A DNA stretch of 64,000 bases, from positions 62,001 through 126,000 of the forward strand of contig NZ_JADFFL010000005.1 in NCBI RefSeq assembly GCF_015222005.1, given 5' to 3'. This document shows, piece by piece, positions 52,810 to 61,346 of the stretch; position 1 is the stretch's first letter; the number at the start of each line of letters is the position of its first letter. Under the pieces are notes generated by a model, which was given only the letters and a program-made list of their open reading frames with translations, did no database searches and was not told the DNA's origin. Made by a program: the position numbers and the translations under genes. Source of the stretch: Mucilaginibacter myungsuensis. GTDB taxonomy: Bacteria > Bacteroidota > Bacteroidia > Sphingobacteriales > Sphingobacteriaceae.

Positions 52810-54012
52810 TTAATTTCCGTTGATGCGAGCCGCCTGATGGTTAGCGGGCTGTGACTTAGTTTCCTGACCCGCATTGTTCCAGCCGTTCATAAAGTCGCCT
52901 GGTGCATTGCTTAAATTAATTGCGCCGTTGACCATTCGTTCTCCCACTTGAGAACCAGCCGCCACGGTGGTATTGGAACTGGTGATGACCAGTGCATTTA
53001 CTTTTTGTAAAAGCCCATGGCCGCTGCCTGCATTGACAATGTAATTGGCTACGCTCGGAACCGTGAAGTAGCCTATGATCCCAATGATCAGGAAAATGAG
53101 GTAAGCCGTATCAGTCGAACTAAAAAAGGTATCACCCGCTGATTGTACTTGTGAAATATCCAGTTTGAGCATATTTTCCTGCACTTTACCGATAATGGCA
53201 CCGAATATATTCGCGACTGGTAACCATAGGAATACATTGATGTATTTAGCCAGCCACACCGTTAATGTGCTTTGAAAACCGTCAAATACCGCAAGCCCAA
53301 AAACGATCGGCCCGAGGATAGCCAGAATGATCAGGTAAAACGTACGAATAGTGTTGATACATAGTGCTGCGGCTTCATACAATACCTGTAGTACCTCTGA
53401 CATCCATTGCTTCACGGTATTACGAAAGTTATAGGACGCTTTAGCCATAGCGAATTTCATATCATTTCCGACGCTTGCTAATACACCTTCACCACTGCCA
53501 TCTTTGTCTTCAGGATGGGTATACTTGTACCATTTATCCCGGTCACCATCACCGTCAGGCCCAACGTACATTTGCCACGTATCTGTCTTCTCAACGGCTT
53601 CCTGTTTGGCTTTTAATAAGGCGGCAATCGCTGCATCTGAGTTTTGCACCATTCCGCCCGTCGCATTTACGGTCGGCTGCATGATGCCGTTGATAATTGC
53701 GATGACCGTGGGAAATAACAGGATCGCCAGGCCGAGAGCGAAGGGACGCATCAGCGGGTAAAAGTCTATAGGTTCTGCCGCCGCAATTTGCCGCCATACG
53801 CGGCTGCCGATGTACCACAGTGCGCCGAATCCTGCGATGGCCCTGCCTACGCCGATCAAGCCGCTGCACATCGGCAGCATATCATTGTAAACACTATTGA
53901 GCGTTCCCTGCAATCCCTGGATGTTATCTGCAAGCCCTGCTGCATTTGAAAATAAAGGGAAAAGAATCCCCGTTACCGCAATGATTGCGGTTAAAAAAGC
54001 TGTCTTTTTCAT
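52810..54012 (-). CDS. traJ: Conjugative transposon protein TraJ (VirB6-like)
   Basis: 400 residues. Starts with a signal-like helix (KKTAFLTAIIAVTGILFPLF) and then several membrane segments (GRAIAGFGALWYIGSRVWRQ; IRTFYLIILAILGPIVFGLA; FLIIGIIGYFTVPSVANYIV). Typical TraJ with a VirB6-like pore role. The hydrophilic loop at about residues 140-190 includes an Asp/Gly-rich patch (GPDGDGDRDKWYKYTHPEDK). Confidence 0.93.
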   Translation of the reverse strand: MKKTAFLTAIIAVTGILFPLFSNAAGLADNIQGLQGTLNSVYNDMLPMCSGLIGVGRAIAGFGALWYIGSRVWRQIAAAEPIDFYPLMRPFALGLAILLFPTVIAIINGIMQPTVNATGGMVQNSDAAIAALLKAKQEAVEKTDTWQMYVGPDGDGDRDKWYKYTHPEDKDGSGEGVLASVGNDMKFAMAKASYNFRNTVKQWMSEVLQVLYEAAALCINTIRTFYLIILAILGPIVFGLAVFDGFQSTLTVWLAKYINVFLWLPVANIFGAIIGKVQENMLKLDISQVQSAGDTFFSSTDTAYLIFLIIGIIGYFTVPSVANYIVNAGSGHGLLQKVNALVITSSNTTVAAGSQVGERMVNGAINLSNAPGDFMNGWNNAGQETKSQPANHQAARINGN

Positions 54013-54022
54013 AATGTCTGAA

Positions 54023-54670
54023 TTAGTGGTTTATACCGTAGAGCTTCTTTAATGAGAGGGCATCGCCGGTTTCCTTCGTTCGCTGCAAACTGACCATCAC
54101 ACCGTTGCGGTTGAAGTATCGCAAAAACTGAAGTTTATCAGTAGAGTTCACATAAATCCGATCTATCGCCCTGATCCTTTCATCATCAGTCATCCTCAAT
54201 TTAGAAGCTGTCAATACATTGGTTAGCTCATTGATATTGTCAAGGCTTTGCTTTACCAGCCCGCTATATACCTTACCCATATAGTCAAGTTCGCCTGCCG
54301 AAAACGATCCGCTTTGTTTAAAGCGGGAAAAAGCCTTTTTGTACTCACTTAGCAAACTGGCCTGCTGGGAGATGATCTCGGCAACCCTGCCGTAGTTTTT
54401 GACAGCCGGACTGATCTGAAGCAAGCTGTTTACGTACACGTCATGCAAATTGAAGTTTCCTTGGGATAGCGACGAGATCGTACTATAGCCCCTTTGATAG
54501 ATCTGGTAACCTGTCTTCATATCGGAAAGGATGCTCTTCAACTGAGTTAGCTTTTCTATATTCAATAACAACTGCTGTAGTTCCTGGCTCTGAGCCTTAC
54601 ATACCTGAGTATGCGAGAGAGTCGCTACTGTAAATCCTGTCAGCAAAAATGCTTTGATGTGCTTTTTCAT
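54023..54670 (-). CDS. TraI-like transfer protein, paralogue 3
   Basis: 215 residues with Sec signal (AFLLTGFTVATLSHTQVCKA). Helical protein (LQQLLLNIEKLTQLKSILSD; GKVYSGLVKQSLDNINELTN; LRMTDDERIRAIDRIYVNST) ending LKKLYGINH. The pattern is that of TraI/TerB-labelled proteins in Sphingobacteriaceae elements. It shares its core and tail with the two genes upstream (54682 and 55361). Confidence 0.82.
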   Translation of the reverse strand: MKKHIKAFLLTGFTVATLSHTQVCKAQSQELQQLLLNIEKLTQLKSILSDMKTGYQIYQRGYSTISSLSQGNFNLHDVYVNSLLQISPAVKNYGRVAEIISQQASLLSEYKKAFSRFKQSGSFSAGELDYMGKVYSGLVKQSLDNINELTNVLTASKLRMTDDERIRAIDRIYVNSTDKLQFLRYFNRNGVMVSLQRTKETGDALSLKKLYGINH

Positions 54671-54681
54671 AATCCTTGATA

Positions 54682-55374
54682 TTATCGAATACCGAATATG
54701 TATTTGCTGGTTTCGAGGTTGGTATTTTCTTGCTGTTTGTGAAGGCCATAAACCTTTATCTTGCCCGCGAAGTCTGCGATAAACCGGTAATTGCTCTGCA
54801 TCGCCAGGTGAATGCTGTTCAACCGCTTTAAACGTTCATCGTCAGTCATGGTCAGTTTGCCGTTTGTAAGGAGAATTTGCAGCGCTGTGATCTGTTCATC
54901 GCAGTTTGAAAACAGTGCTTGTTTGACTTTTCCAACGTAAAGTTTTTCCTTCGTTGATAGGTAAGTTGCCTGATCAAGACCTTTAACTGCTCCCAAAATA
55001 TCCCTTTGCCATGTCAGGATATTACCCACCTGCGGGTTATTCTTGACTACCATATTGATGGATCTCAACTTATCATAGTAGGTCGTATGCAAACTGAACT
55101 CGTCCTTTAATGAGCCGGTGATATAACCCAAGCCGCCGTTGGCGATTTGGTAACCTTGCTTCAGATAACTGGAGTAAACCTGTAAAGCTGCTATTTGCTG
55201 AAGCAGGTATTTCTTTTGGGTTTTCTTTTGAGAGAACCATTCGGCAAAAGTCTGCGCATGTGCTTGCGACAACCATAACGAAGCAGCGGCGGTCACCAGC
55301 GCATAGGTTAATAGTGCCTTGCTTTTCCGGCCGATATCATCAGCGCGGCGCTTTAACTGGCTAATTGATTCCAT
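54682..55374 (-). CDS. TraI-like transfer protein, paralogue 2
   Basis: 230 residues from ATG 55374 (MESISQLKRRADDIGRKSKA). Hydrophobic segment (LLTYALVTAAASLWLSQAHA) as signal/anchor, then helices with KEKLYVGKVKQALFSNCDEQ, GKLTMTDDERLKRLNSIHLA and a terminal FGIR. Same shape as paralogues 1 and 3. Its start overlaps the end of paralogue 1 by 14 bases. Confidence 0.8.
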   Translation of the reverse strand: MESISQLKRRADDIGRKSKALLTYALVTAAASLWLSQAHAQTFAEWFSQKKTQKKYLLQQIAALQVYSSYLKQGYQIANGGLGYITGSLKDEFSLHTTYYDKLRSINMVVKNNPQVGNILTWQRDILGAVKGLDQATYLSTKEKLYVGKVKQALFSNCDEQITALQILLTNGKLTMTDDERLKRLNSIHLAMQSNYRFIADFAGKIKVYGLHKQQENTNLETSKYIFGIR

Positions 55375-56044
55375 ACAATTCCTTAATTGATTTCGTATCT
55401 GCAAGGTCACGGCTTCGTTGTAAGCAGATCCGAATGTTTTGATTGTTAAACTGCTGCAAGTCGTTGTAATTGATGTCCAACTGGTCACTTGCATGATTAA
55501 TCAGTTCGAGTCGATTAGCATCGGACATTTGCGTTTTGAAGCTATTGATGACCATTAATATCTGATCGAGGTTCTGAACGCTGGCATCTAAGATGCCGCT
55601 GTAAACCTTCTGCATGTAATTGATCTCTTCCGGACGAAAGTGGTTGTCTTTTTGAAACAGCCCCCAGGCCCGCTTGTACTGACCAACCAAAGCAGCCTGT
55701 TTCAAGGTGACATCTTTGATCCGCTGGTAATAAGCAATGGTGGATTTGATCTTCCATAGCTCTGTATAGTAGCCGCTGTACAATTGTTTTTGTTCTTCTG
55801 TCCAGCCGGATATCTCCGTAAGTTTAACTTTAGATAGCTCGTTTTCTAACACTTTCTGTGCATTCTGTAACCAGATGGTCTTGTTCTGCATCCGCTGCAC
55901 TTTAAGGTCAATGGCCTTGATGACTTTCTTGACGGTGAGTTTAATTACTTCTGCTACTACGAACTGCGCATTAGCTTTCGGCACTGTGAACAATAACATT
56001 ATCAAGGCGATTAATATCGCTGGTCGTACCTTAAATTTTTTCAT
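55361..56044 (-). CDS. TraI-like transfer protein, paralogue 1
   Basis: 227 residues with Sec signal (AILIALIMLLFTVPKANAQF). Helical, with VEAKIDLKVQRMQ-type amphipathic helix (IKAIDLKVQRMQNKTIWLQN), NYMQKVYSGILDASVQNLDQ, and IRICLQRSRDLADTKSIKEL followed by YGIN. Conjugal transfer protein TraI type. First of three tandem relatives. Confidence 0.82.
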   Translation of the reverse strand: MKKFKVRPAILIALIMLLFTVPKANAQFVVAEVIKLTVKKVIKAIDLKVQRMQNKTIWLQNAQKVLENELSKVKLTEISGWTEEQKQLYSGYYTELWKIKSTIAYYQRIKDVTLKQAALVGQYKRAWGLFQKDNHFRPEEINYMQKVYSGILDASVQNLDQILMVINSFKTQMSDANRLELINHASDQLDINYNDLQQFNNQNIRICLQRSRDLADTKSIKELYGIN

Positions 56045-56097
56045 AAGAAGTCCCTTTCCGATTATTTATCAGATTAAAAAAGGCAAGAAATGAATTG

Positions 56098-56466
56098 CTA
56101 TTTTATTTTCTTGTATTCGGAATCGCCGAGTTTAACGCCGTTATGGTCTGTAATATAAACCTGATTTCCAAGGTCAGTTTGCTGTAGTACCTTTGAATCT
56201 TTGTTGTAAGTGGCATCCCATTTGGCAGACTTAAATTCCTTGCTCTTTAAAACGCCATTTCTGATTTTTTGAAAACCAGATTTTCGTTCAATGTTATATG
56301 CCTGGTTAGAAGAATTGATATTTCTGATAATAAGAGTATCGTCTGTAAGCGAATATTCATTCTTGAAATGGGTTACATAAGTCCCGGATGGGTCTGACTC
56401 TTTAGCGGTCTCTGAGCATCCGTAGATGATAAATAATATAAATGATAGAATGATTAATGCTTTCAT
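56098..56466 (-). CDS. Hypothetical lipoprotein (122 aa)
   Basis: Signal ends in a lipobox (FIIYGC) and is followed by a small beta-rich domain (SDPSGTYVTHFKNEYSLTDD; KVLQQTDLGNQVYITDHNGV). No family recognised. It interrupts the tra operon between TraG and the TraI-like genes. Surface-exclusion or mating-related roles are possible for a lipoprotein here but unproven. Confidence 0.7.
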   Translation of the reverse strand: MKALIILSFILFIIYGCSETAKESDPSGTYVTHFKNEYSLTDDTLIIRNINSSNQAYNIERKSGFQKIRNGVLKSKEFKSAKWDATYNKDSKVLQQTDLGNQVYITDHNGVKLGDSEYKKIK

Positions 56467-56481
56467 AATGATATAATTTAA

Positions 56482-58971
56482 TTAAGCTGCTTTTTCTAAT
56501 TCTTCCTGAACAATAGCCGCAATGCCTCGCTGAATACTTCCATATTTCTTAGCGTATTCTTGAACACGAGCTTTTTCCGCTGATTCCGTTGTATAAGTCC
56601 AGTATTCCTCACGGCTCACCTCTGTCCGGTAAACTTTTGACAACTGACCATTGAGGCTGATAAACACCTCTTTGTATTTTAGCTTTTCATCATTGTTCCG
56701 GTTCATGCTCATGATCAGTGCCGTTTCTTTATCCGTGATGCCCAATAACTGCTGAATTTTCGGAAAGTCATTCTGGTACTTGCGTTGGTCAAGCAGAATT
56801 TTGCAGTCGCTGTTATTGATAATAGCTTGCTTGACCACCGGCGAACTTATGATATCTTCAATATCCTGAGTAACTACCAAAGCTTCACCAAAATATTTTC
56901 GAACCGTTTTAAATAAGTATTTGATGTATTCGGCCATGCCTTCACGCGCAATAGCTTTCCATGCTTCCTCGATTAAGATCATTTTGCGGGTGGCCTTACT
57001 GAGTTTGCGCATTTTGGATACAAAGGTCTCCATAATGATCAGTGTCACTACCGGGAAAAGAATGGGGTGATCTTTGATGTTATCCAACTCAAAGACAATA
57101 AAGCGGCGATGCAATAAGTCGAGGTTTTCTCTTGCATTCAACAGGTAAGCGTACTCACCACCTTTGTAATATGGTTTTAATACGAACAGCATGTTATCAA
57201 TATCAAAACGCTCATCCTTTACTTTTGATTGTTTCATGGTCTCATAAAACTCTCCTGCAAGGAAATCATAGAAGCTATTAAAGCAAGGAAAAATATCAGG
57301 ATTCACTTTAAGCTTTTCATAATAGTGGTACAAAGCATCGGAAATCGCAATGTATTCTGAACGTTGTACGCCTTCATCTTCCTTCTTCCACAATGCAAGG
57401 ATCATGGCTTTAATGCTTTCCTTCTTTTCCGTATCCAAGTAATCGCCATGAGCGATATAAAAGGGATTGAAGCTGATGGGGTTGTCTTCTGAATAAGTGA
57501 AATAATAGCCGCCAACGAACTCACATAGCCCCTGATAACTGTGCCCTACATCGACCAATACAATGTGAGCGCCCTGTTCAAAATAGCTTCGCAAAAGGTG
57601 GTTGGTAAAAAAAGACTTTCCACTGCCCGACGGACCCAAAATAAACTTATTCCGGTTAGTCGTTATGCCTTTCTCCATCGGTTCATCACTGATGTCTACA
57701 TGGACTGGTTTGCCTGACAAGCGATCGCCTAGCCTAAGCCCGCAGGCACTGATACTGGATTGGTAGTTTGTTTCAAGATTTAAAAAGCAGGTTGCCTGTT
57801 CAACAAATGTATCAAAGGTATCATTCATTGGAAAGGTAGCTTCGTTGCCAGGCAATCCCGACCACCATATCTGCGGAGCTCCGTCCGTTTCCTGTTTAGG
57901 TTGCGCATCCATTTGAGCTAAAGCTGAACTTACTTTATTTTTGAGGTCTTTAAGTTCGGCTCGGTCGTTTGTCCAGGCCATCACATTAAAGTGTGCTTTA
58001 ACCGGCAGCTGCTGCTGACTGATTGCTTCATTTAAAAATTCGTGAGTCGCATCCCGGCTGATCGCATTTTCACGGGAATAAGCGGATAACGATTGTAAGC
58101 GCAGCTTCTTTGCCTCTAGCTTCTTTAAGGTTTGCTGGCTGTCTTCGATAAATATGTACTGGTTATACACATGGTTGCATCTCAACAAAGTGCCGATCGG
58201 TGAGGCAAATCCAGTACTAAACTTTGTTTTGTCCGTGCTGTACTTGTCAAAGGTTATTCTCGGGCCACAAAGCGGCGGCAAGTCTTCCGCATCGCTTAAA
58301 GTAAAAAGCTGACAATGATCATTGCCAATGCGGATCTCGTCCTGAATATGAATATCCTTTAAAACCGTATTGCTGTTCTTGTTGAGCAGAAAGCAGTACT
58401 GTTCCAGTATTCCGGGTGTCTTAGGCGTACCGGACAGTCCGTCGTCATTGATGCCCCGCAATGCAATTAGGCCGCTATCTTCCAGCACCTTTACAAACTG
58501 TCCGGCATTATCTAAAAAGTCACGAAACAGCTCTTCTGATGTGGTTTGAGATGGGACTATGCGTTTTCGCATCAATGTGCTTACCGCGCTCGTATAGTGT
58601 TTGAATTTTTCCGGCTTCTTAGTCAGGAAAATATGGCAATGATGATGCAGGTATGGACGCTCATGGAAATGCTTTTCGCTGGAATGGGACAGAAACGTTT
58701 TTACCTGCGTTTCGCCGTTATCCTGAAATTTGGCCTTATATTGCTCGCTTATAAACCAGTCCTGTTTATGGAAGATGGTATTTTTGGGTAAAAGCTTTAT
58801 TGCTTTGATCCAGGCCTCGTGAAAGCTGTGGTACTCGTCATTTGACATGGTAAAAATTTCCGGAAGGTTAACTTCATAACCAATGGTCAGGTCGCCTTGC
58901 GCTGAAAGCATACAATCGTGCTCCACCTTATAAACAGGAAATACCTGTTCCGCTTTGCTGTGTGATTTCAT
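56482..58971 (-). CDS. traG: Conjugation ATPase TraG (VirB4 family)
   Basis: 829 residues. N-terminal TraG-N domain, Walker A at about residues 441-452 (ILGPSGSGKSFFTNHLLRSY), Walker B near 660 (MILIEEAWKAIAREGMAEYI) and a later motif VVTQDIEDIISSPVVKQAI. It powers assembly of the type IV channel at the inner membrane. Coupled to TraF by an ATGA overlap. Confidence 0.95.
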   Translation of the reverse strand: MKSHSKAEQVFPVYKVEHDCMLSAQGDLTIGYEVNLPEIFTMSNDEYHSFHEAWIKAIKLLPKNTIFHKQDWFISEQYKAKFQDNGETQVKTFLSHSSEKHFHERPYLHHHCHIFLTKKPEKFKHYTSAVSTLMRKRIVPSQTTSEELFRDFLDNAGQFVKVLEDSGLIALRGINDDGLSGTPKTPGILEQYCFLLNKNSNTVLKDIHIQDEIRIGNDHCQLFTLSDAEDLPPLCGPRITFDKYSTDKTKFSTGFASPIGTLLRCNHVYNQYIFIEDSQQTLKKLEAKKLRLQSLSAYSRENAISRDATHEFLNEAISQQQLPVKAHFNVMAWTNDRAELKDLKNKVSSALAQMDAQPKQETDGAPQIWWSGLPGNEATFPMNDTFDTFVEQATCFLNLETNYQSSISACGLRLGDRLSGKPVHVDISDEPMEKGITTNRNKFILGPSGSGKSFFTNHLLRSYFEQGAHIVLVDVGHSYQGLCEFVGGYYFTYSEDNPISFNPFYIAHGDYLDTEKKESIKAMILALWKKEDEGVQRSEYIAISDALYHYYEKLKVNPDIFPCFNSFYDFLAGEFYETMKQSKVKDERFDIDNMLFVLKPYYKGGEYAYLLNARENLDLLHRRFIVFELDNIKDHPILFPVVTLIIMETFVSKMRKLSKATRKMILIEEAWKAIAREGMAEYIKYLFKTVRKYFGEALVVTQDIEDIISSPVVKQAIINNSDCKILLDQRKYQNDFPKIQQLLGITDKETALIMSMNRNNDEKLKYKEVFISLNGQLSKVYRTEVSREEYWTYTTESAEKARVQEYAKKYGSIQRGIAAIVQEELEKAA

Positions 58972-59288
58972 GATCTTCTTTTTAATTGCAGAAATACGTT
59001 TCGTGTTGTGAATTGCAGGTAACGCGGCAGGTATCGCTTAGCTGATCTCTTCATCAGCCCATATTGCCCGTACTTGTGACTGAGCTTAAAAACTTGATAA
59101 AAAAGCAGGCTTCCCAATGCACCTGTGATGAGCAGGCACATGGTCACCGGTACGCTAAACAGGTACATAACCGCAAAGCCGATGAGCAAAATAACAAGAC
59201 CGGCTGCCAAGTAGCCTATGTACTGGGCCTTTAGCCCTTTAAATTCAATGGGTTTATTGATGCCCTTATTGATCTGATACAATGCCAT
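58968..59288 (-). CDS. traF: Conjugative transposon protein TraF (DUF4133)
   Basis: 106 residues from ATG 59288 (MALYQINKGINKPIEFKGLK). Two membrane helices (YIGYLAAGLVILLIGFAVMY; VTMCLLITGALGSLLFYQVF) and a basic tail (KYGQYGLMKRSAKRYLPRYL). VirB3-like. The upstream frame extension is not needed. Confidence 0.93.
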   Translation of the reverse strand: MALYQINKGINKPIEFKGLKAQYIGYLAAGLVILLIGFAVMYLFSVPVTMCLLITGALGSLLFYQVFKLSHKYGQYGLMKRSAKRYLPRYLQFTTRNVFLQLKRRS

Positions 59289-59298
59289 ATTGATGCAG

Positions 59299-59637
59299 TT
59301 AAACGCCAAAAAAAGATTTGAGTACCGTAGCGACAACTACCAGAAAAATGCAGCTACCAAACCAGCTGGATGCAACTTTTCCAGTATCATGCTCGCCGTC
59401 GTTCCACTTTTTGTAAACCTTAATAGCACCTACCAGTCCTACCAAAGCACCAATAGCATACATCAAGGTTGTACCGGTAGTAAAATAGCTTTTGACCTGC
59501 GTGGTTGCCTCCTGAATGCCGGCATTACCGTCCTGTGCATACAAGGTGAAGGCGAAAAGGATAAATGTCAATGTGCCGAAGCCTTTCTTCAACAGATGCC
59601 TCAGATCGTTATTTCTTTTTACTTGCTGTGTTTTCAT
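59299..59637 (-). CDS. traE: Conjugative transposon protein TraE (DUF4134)
   Basis: 112 residues. Signal (GTLTFILFAFTLYAQDGNAG), then two helices (LMYAIGALVGLVGAIKVYKK; SCIFLVVVATVLKSFFGV) around a short loop NDGEHDTGKVASSW. This is the pilin-like DUF4134 protein. Ten bases before TraF. Confidence 0.93.
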   Translation of the reverse strand: MKTQQVKRNNDLRHLLKKGFGTLTFILFAFTLYAQDGNAGIQEATTQVKSYFTTGTTLMYAIGALVGLVGAIKVYKKWNDGEHDTGKVASSWFGSCIFLVVVATVLKSFFGV

Positions 59638-59667
59638 GTTTATTTATTTTAAAGGGTTTAAAAAATG

Positions 59668-60201
59668 TTACTCATTCAAGGCAGGCAGGTCATTGCTTGT
59701 CAAGTCGAAAGGCAACTTTCCGTGCGATTCGTTCAAGATATGCTCAGTTACCTGTAGATAGTTTATTTGCGACTCGTATGGTTTATAAGAGGTAAGCAGA
59801 ATGTTCAGCAATGAAATAAATTCTGATTTACTGTCAACGTCTGCAAAAGCATCAATGAGTTTGTCCGTCTCATTAAGCAGTTGTGTTTGTGGCAAAAACT
59901 CAACGGGCTTTGCTGCTGTTGATTCAGCAACTGGTCCGTTTAAGTCTTCGTCGATGTCGGCTTCCGCGAATTGTAACTCTTCGTCGGCTACGACGGTGAT
60001 GCTTTGATCTTGCTTAGCTTGACCCATCACCGCAAAAGATGAAAGGGTGCTGCTTGGGGCAAGTAGCTGACCTGATTGCTTAGCTATAAAAAGATTGGTA
60101 ACCTCGCGTTGATAGTAGCGAAGGATCACATACAGGTAGTAAGATGCGCTTATGATAGCGATGGCTGCAAAATACTGCTGCCAGGAGATGGATGACAACA
60201 T
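59668..60201 (-). CDS. TraD-position membrane protein
   Basis: 177 residues from ATG 60201 (MLSSISWQQYFAAIAIISAS). One N-terminal transmembrane helix, a Glu/Asp/Ala-rich middle (EELQFAEADIDEDLNGPVAE), and a helical end (ETDKLIDAFADVDSKSEFIS; LPFDLTSNDLPALNE). Sequence not recognised; the place before TraE fits TraD/TraB region proteins. A longer upstream frame has no better start. Confidence 0.65.
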   Translation of the reverse strand: MLSSISWQQYFAAIAIISASYYLYVILRYYQREVTNLFIAKQSGQLLAPSSTLSSFAVMGQAKQDQSITVVADEELQFAEADIDEDLNGPVAESTAAKPVEFLPQTQLLNETDKLIDAFADVDSKSEFISLLNILLTSYKPYESQINYLQVTEHILNESHGKLPFDLTSNDLPALNE

Positions 60202-60344
60202 AACGCTTTGATTTAAAGACCATCTGCACCATGCAGCGATCTCGAAAGCAAAGGTTGGCCTATCCAAAAAACTTTTATCACACCTCATGTACAAGGTAGG
60301 ATAAATTTTTTATAACATATTGAAAAACAAATAGTTAAAAATGA

Positions 60345-61211
60345 CTATAATTTTAGCTTTTGCTGAATAGCGCCATCTTCATCCAGTTTTTGGTCCATTT
60401 TACGGAGTAAGGCAAGCTTTAACTTATCAAGTAATATCGTACGATCCTTTTTTCGCCGCGTCATATCAGTGTACTTGTGATAGTACTGGCCAAGTTCGAT
60501 ATGAAAAACCGTTTGAAAAAAGCTAACAACAGTTTTGATCTCCGCATTGCCATTATTAAATACGCCAGCAGCAACCAGCGCGTAAATCAGTTCGATCAGA
60601 TCGGTCTTTGAAAATGTCCAGGTGAGCGGAAGTTCGAGGCTCATCTCTGGCGGGCGCTCATCATGATTATTGAGCTTTTGAAGTTCTATATTCAGAAAGT
60701 CCTGATATTTTTCGTTCGCGATAATATTGGAAAGCTTGTAGTCGTGACTGGTTGAATACACCTCGTCCTCTTCAAATTTTTCCAGTTCCACATGTACGTC
60801 AAACCCACCACGCGTAAAATACACTTCATCCATCTGGGTGGAACCGGAACGGTAGTACTGATAAAAAGCGGCGTTATGATCGAAATAACGTTTAAGATCG
60901 GCCAGCTCAGAGTTGATATATTCTTTTAAATGATCTTCGGCTCCTGTCGGCCTTTTCATTAAGTAATTATAAACGCTAATGAAGTAAATGTATTTACTGT
61001 AGAATTGGGGTTTTACTTCTTTGAAGAAATGGATCTCGTCTTCGACACTTTCAAAAGAATAGCTGGAGATGTAGCTTTTCAGCTTGGCCATTGCTTTTTT
61101 GCAAAGGATGATAGAAGCTTTGTATTGTTCGGCTAAAGGTTCGCCGTTCGTAGAAATTTCGTTTAATTGATTTTCTAAAGCGCTGTAGTAACGCTCGGTG
61201 ATGGTGCGCAT
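60345..61211 (-). CDS. RteC-type regulator
   Basis: 288 residues. RteC pattern: ALENQLNEISTNGEPLAEQY, FFKEVKPQFYSKYIYFISVY, KEYINSELADLKRYFDHNAA and LPLTWTFSKTDLIELIYALV. In CTnDOT RteC switches on excision genes. Here it sits between the coupling protein and tra genes, as in many Sphingobacteriaceae elements, and may tune transfer. A palindrome lies 50 bases upstream. Confidence 0.88.
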   Translation of the reverse strand: MRTITERYYSALENQLNEISTNGEPLAEQYKASIILCKKAMAKLKSYISSYSFESVEDEIHFFKEVKPQFYSKYIYFISVYNYLMKRPTGAEDHLKEYINSELADLKRYFDHNAAFYQYYRSGSTQMDEVYFTRGGFDVHVELEKFEEDEVYSTSHDYKLSNIIANEKYQDFLNIELQKLNNHDERPPEMSLELPLTWTFSKTDLIELIYALVAAGVFNNGNAEIKTVVSFFQTVFHIELGQYYHKYTDMTRRKKDRTILLDKLKLALLRKMDQKLDEDGAIQQKLKL

Positions 61212-61260
61212 ATGTATGTGGATTAGGCAATTAGGATTATTGCTTAATACGCAAATTAAG

Positions 61261-61284
61261 AATAACGTGTTACGACACGTTATT
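61261..61284. promoter_or_regulatory. Palindrome upstream of rteC
   Basis: AATAACGTGT (61261-61270) and ACACGTTATT (61275-61284) form a perfect 10-bp inverted repeat with spacer TACG, 50-73 bases upstream of the RteC start and 63 bases after the coupling protein stop. Operator-like; which protein binds is unknown. Confidence 0.65.
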
Positions 61285-61346
61285 CGTTTGACTTCACCTT
61301 AAATCAATATTACGTTAATATGACGATTGGCATTATTACTTAAGAG

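Noticed and set aside
54023..54670. Tellurite resistance (TerB) function
   Set aside because: Such names are sometimes attached to this protein type, but the gene is inside the tra operon, exported, and related to the neighbouring TraI-like genes.
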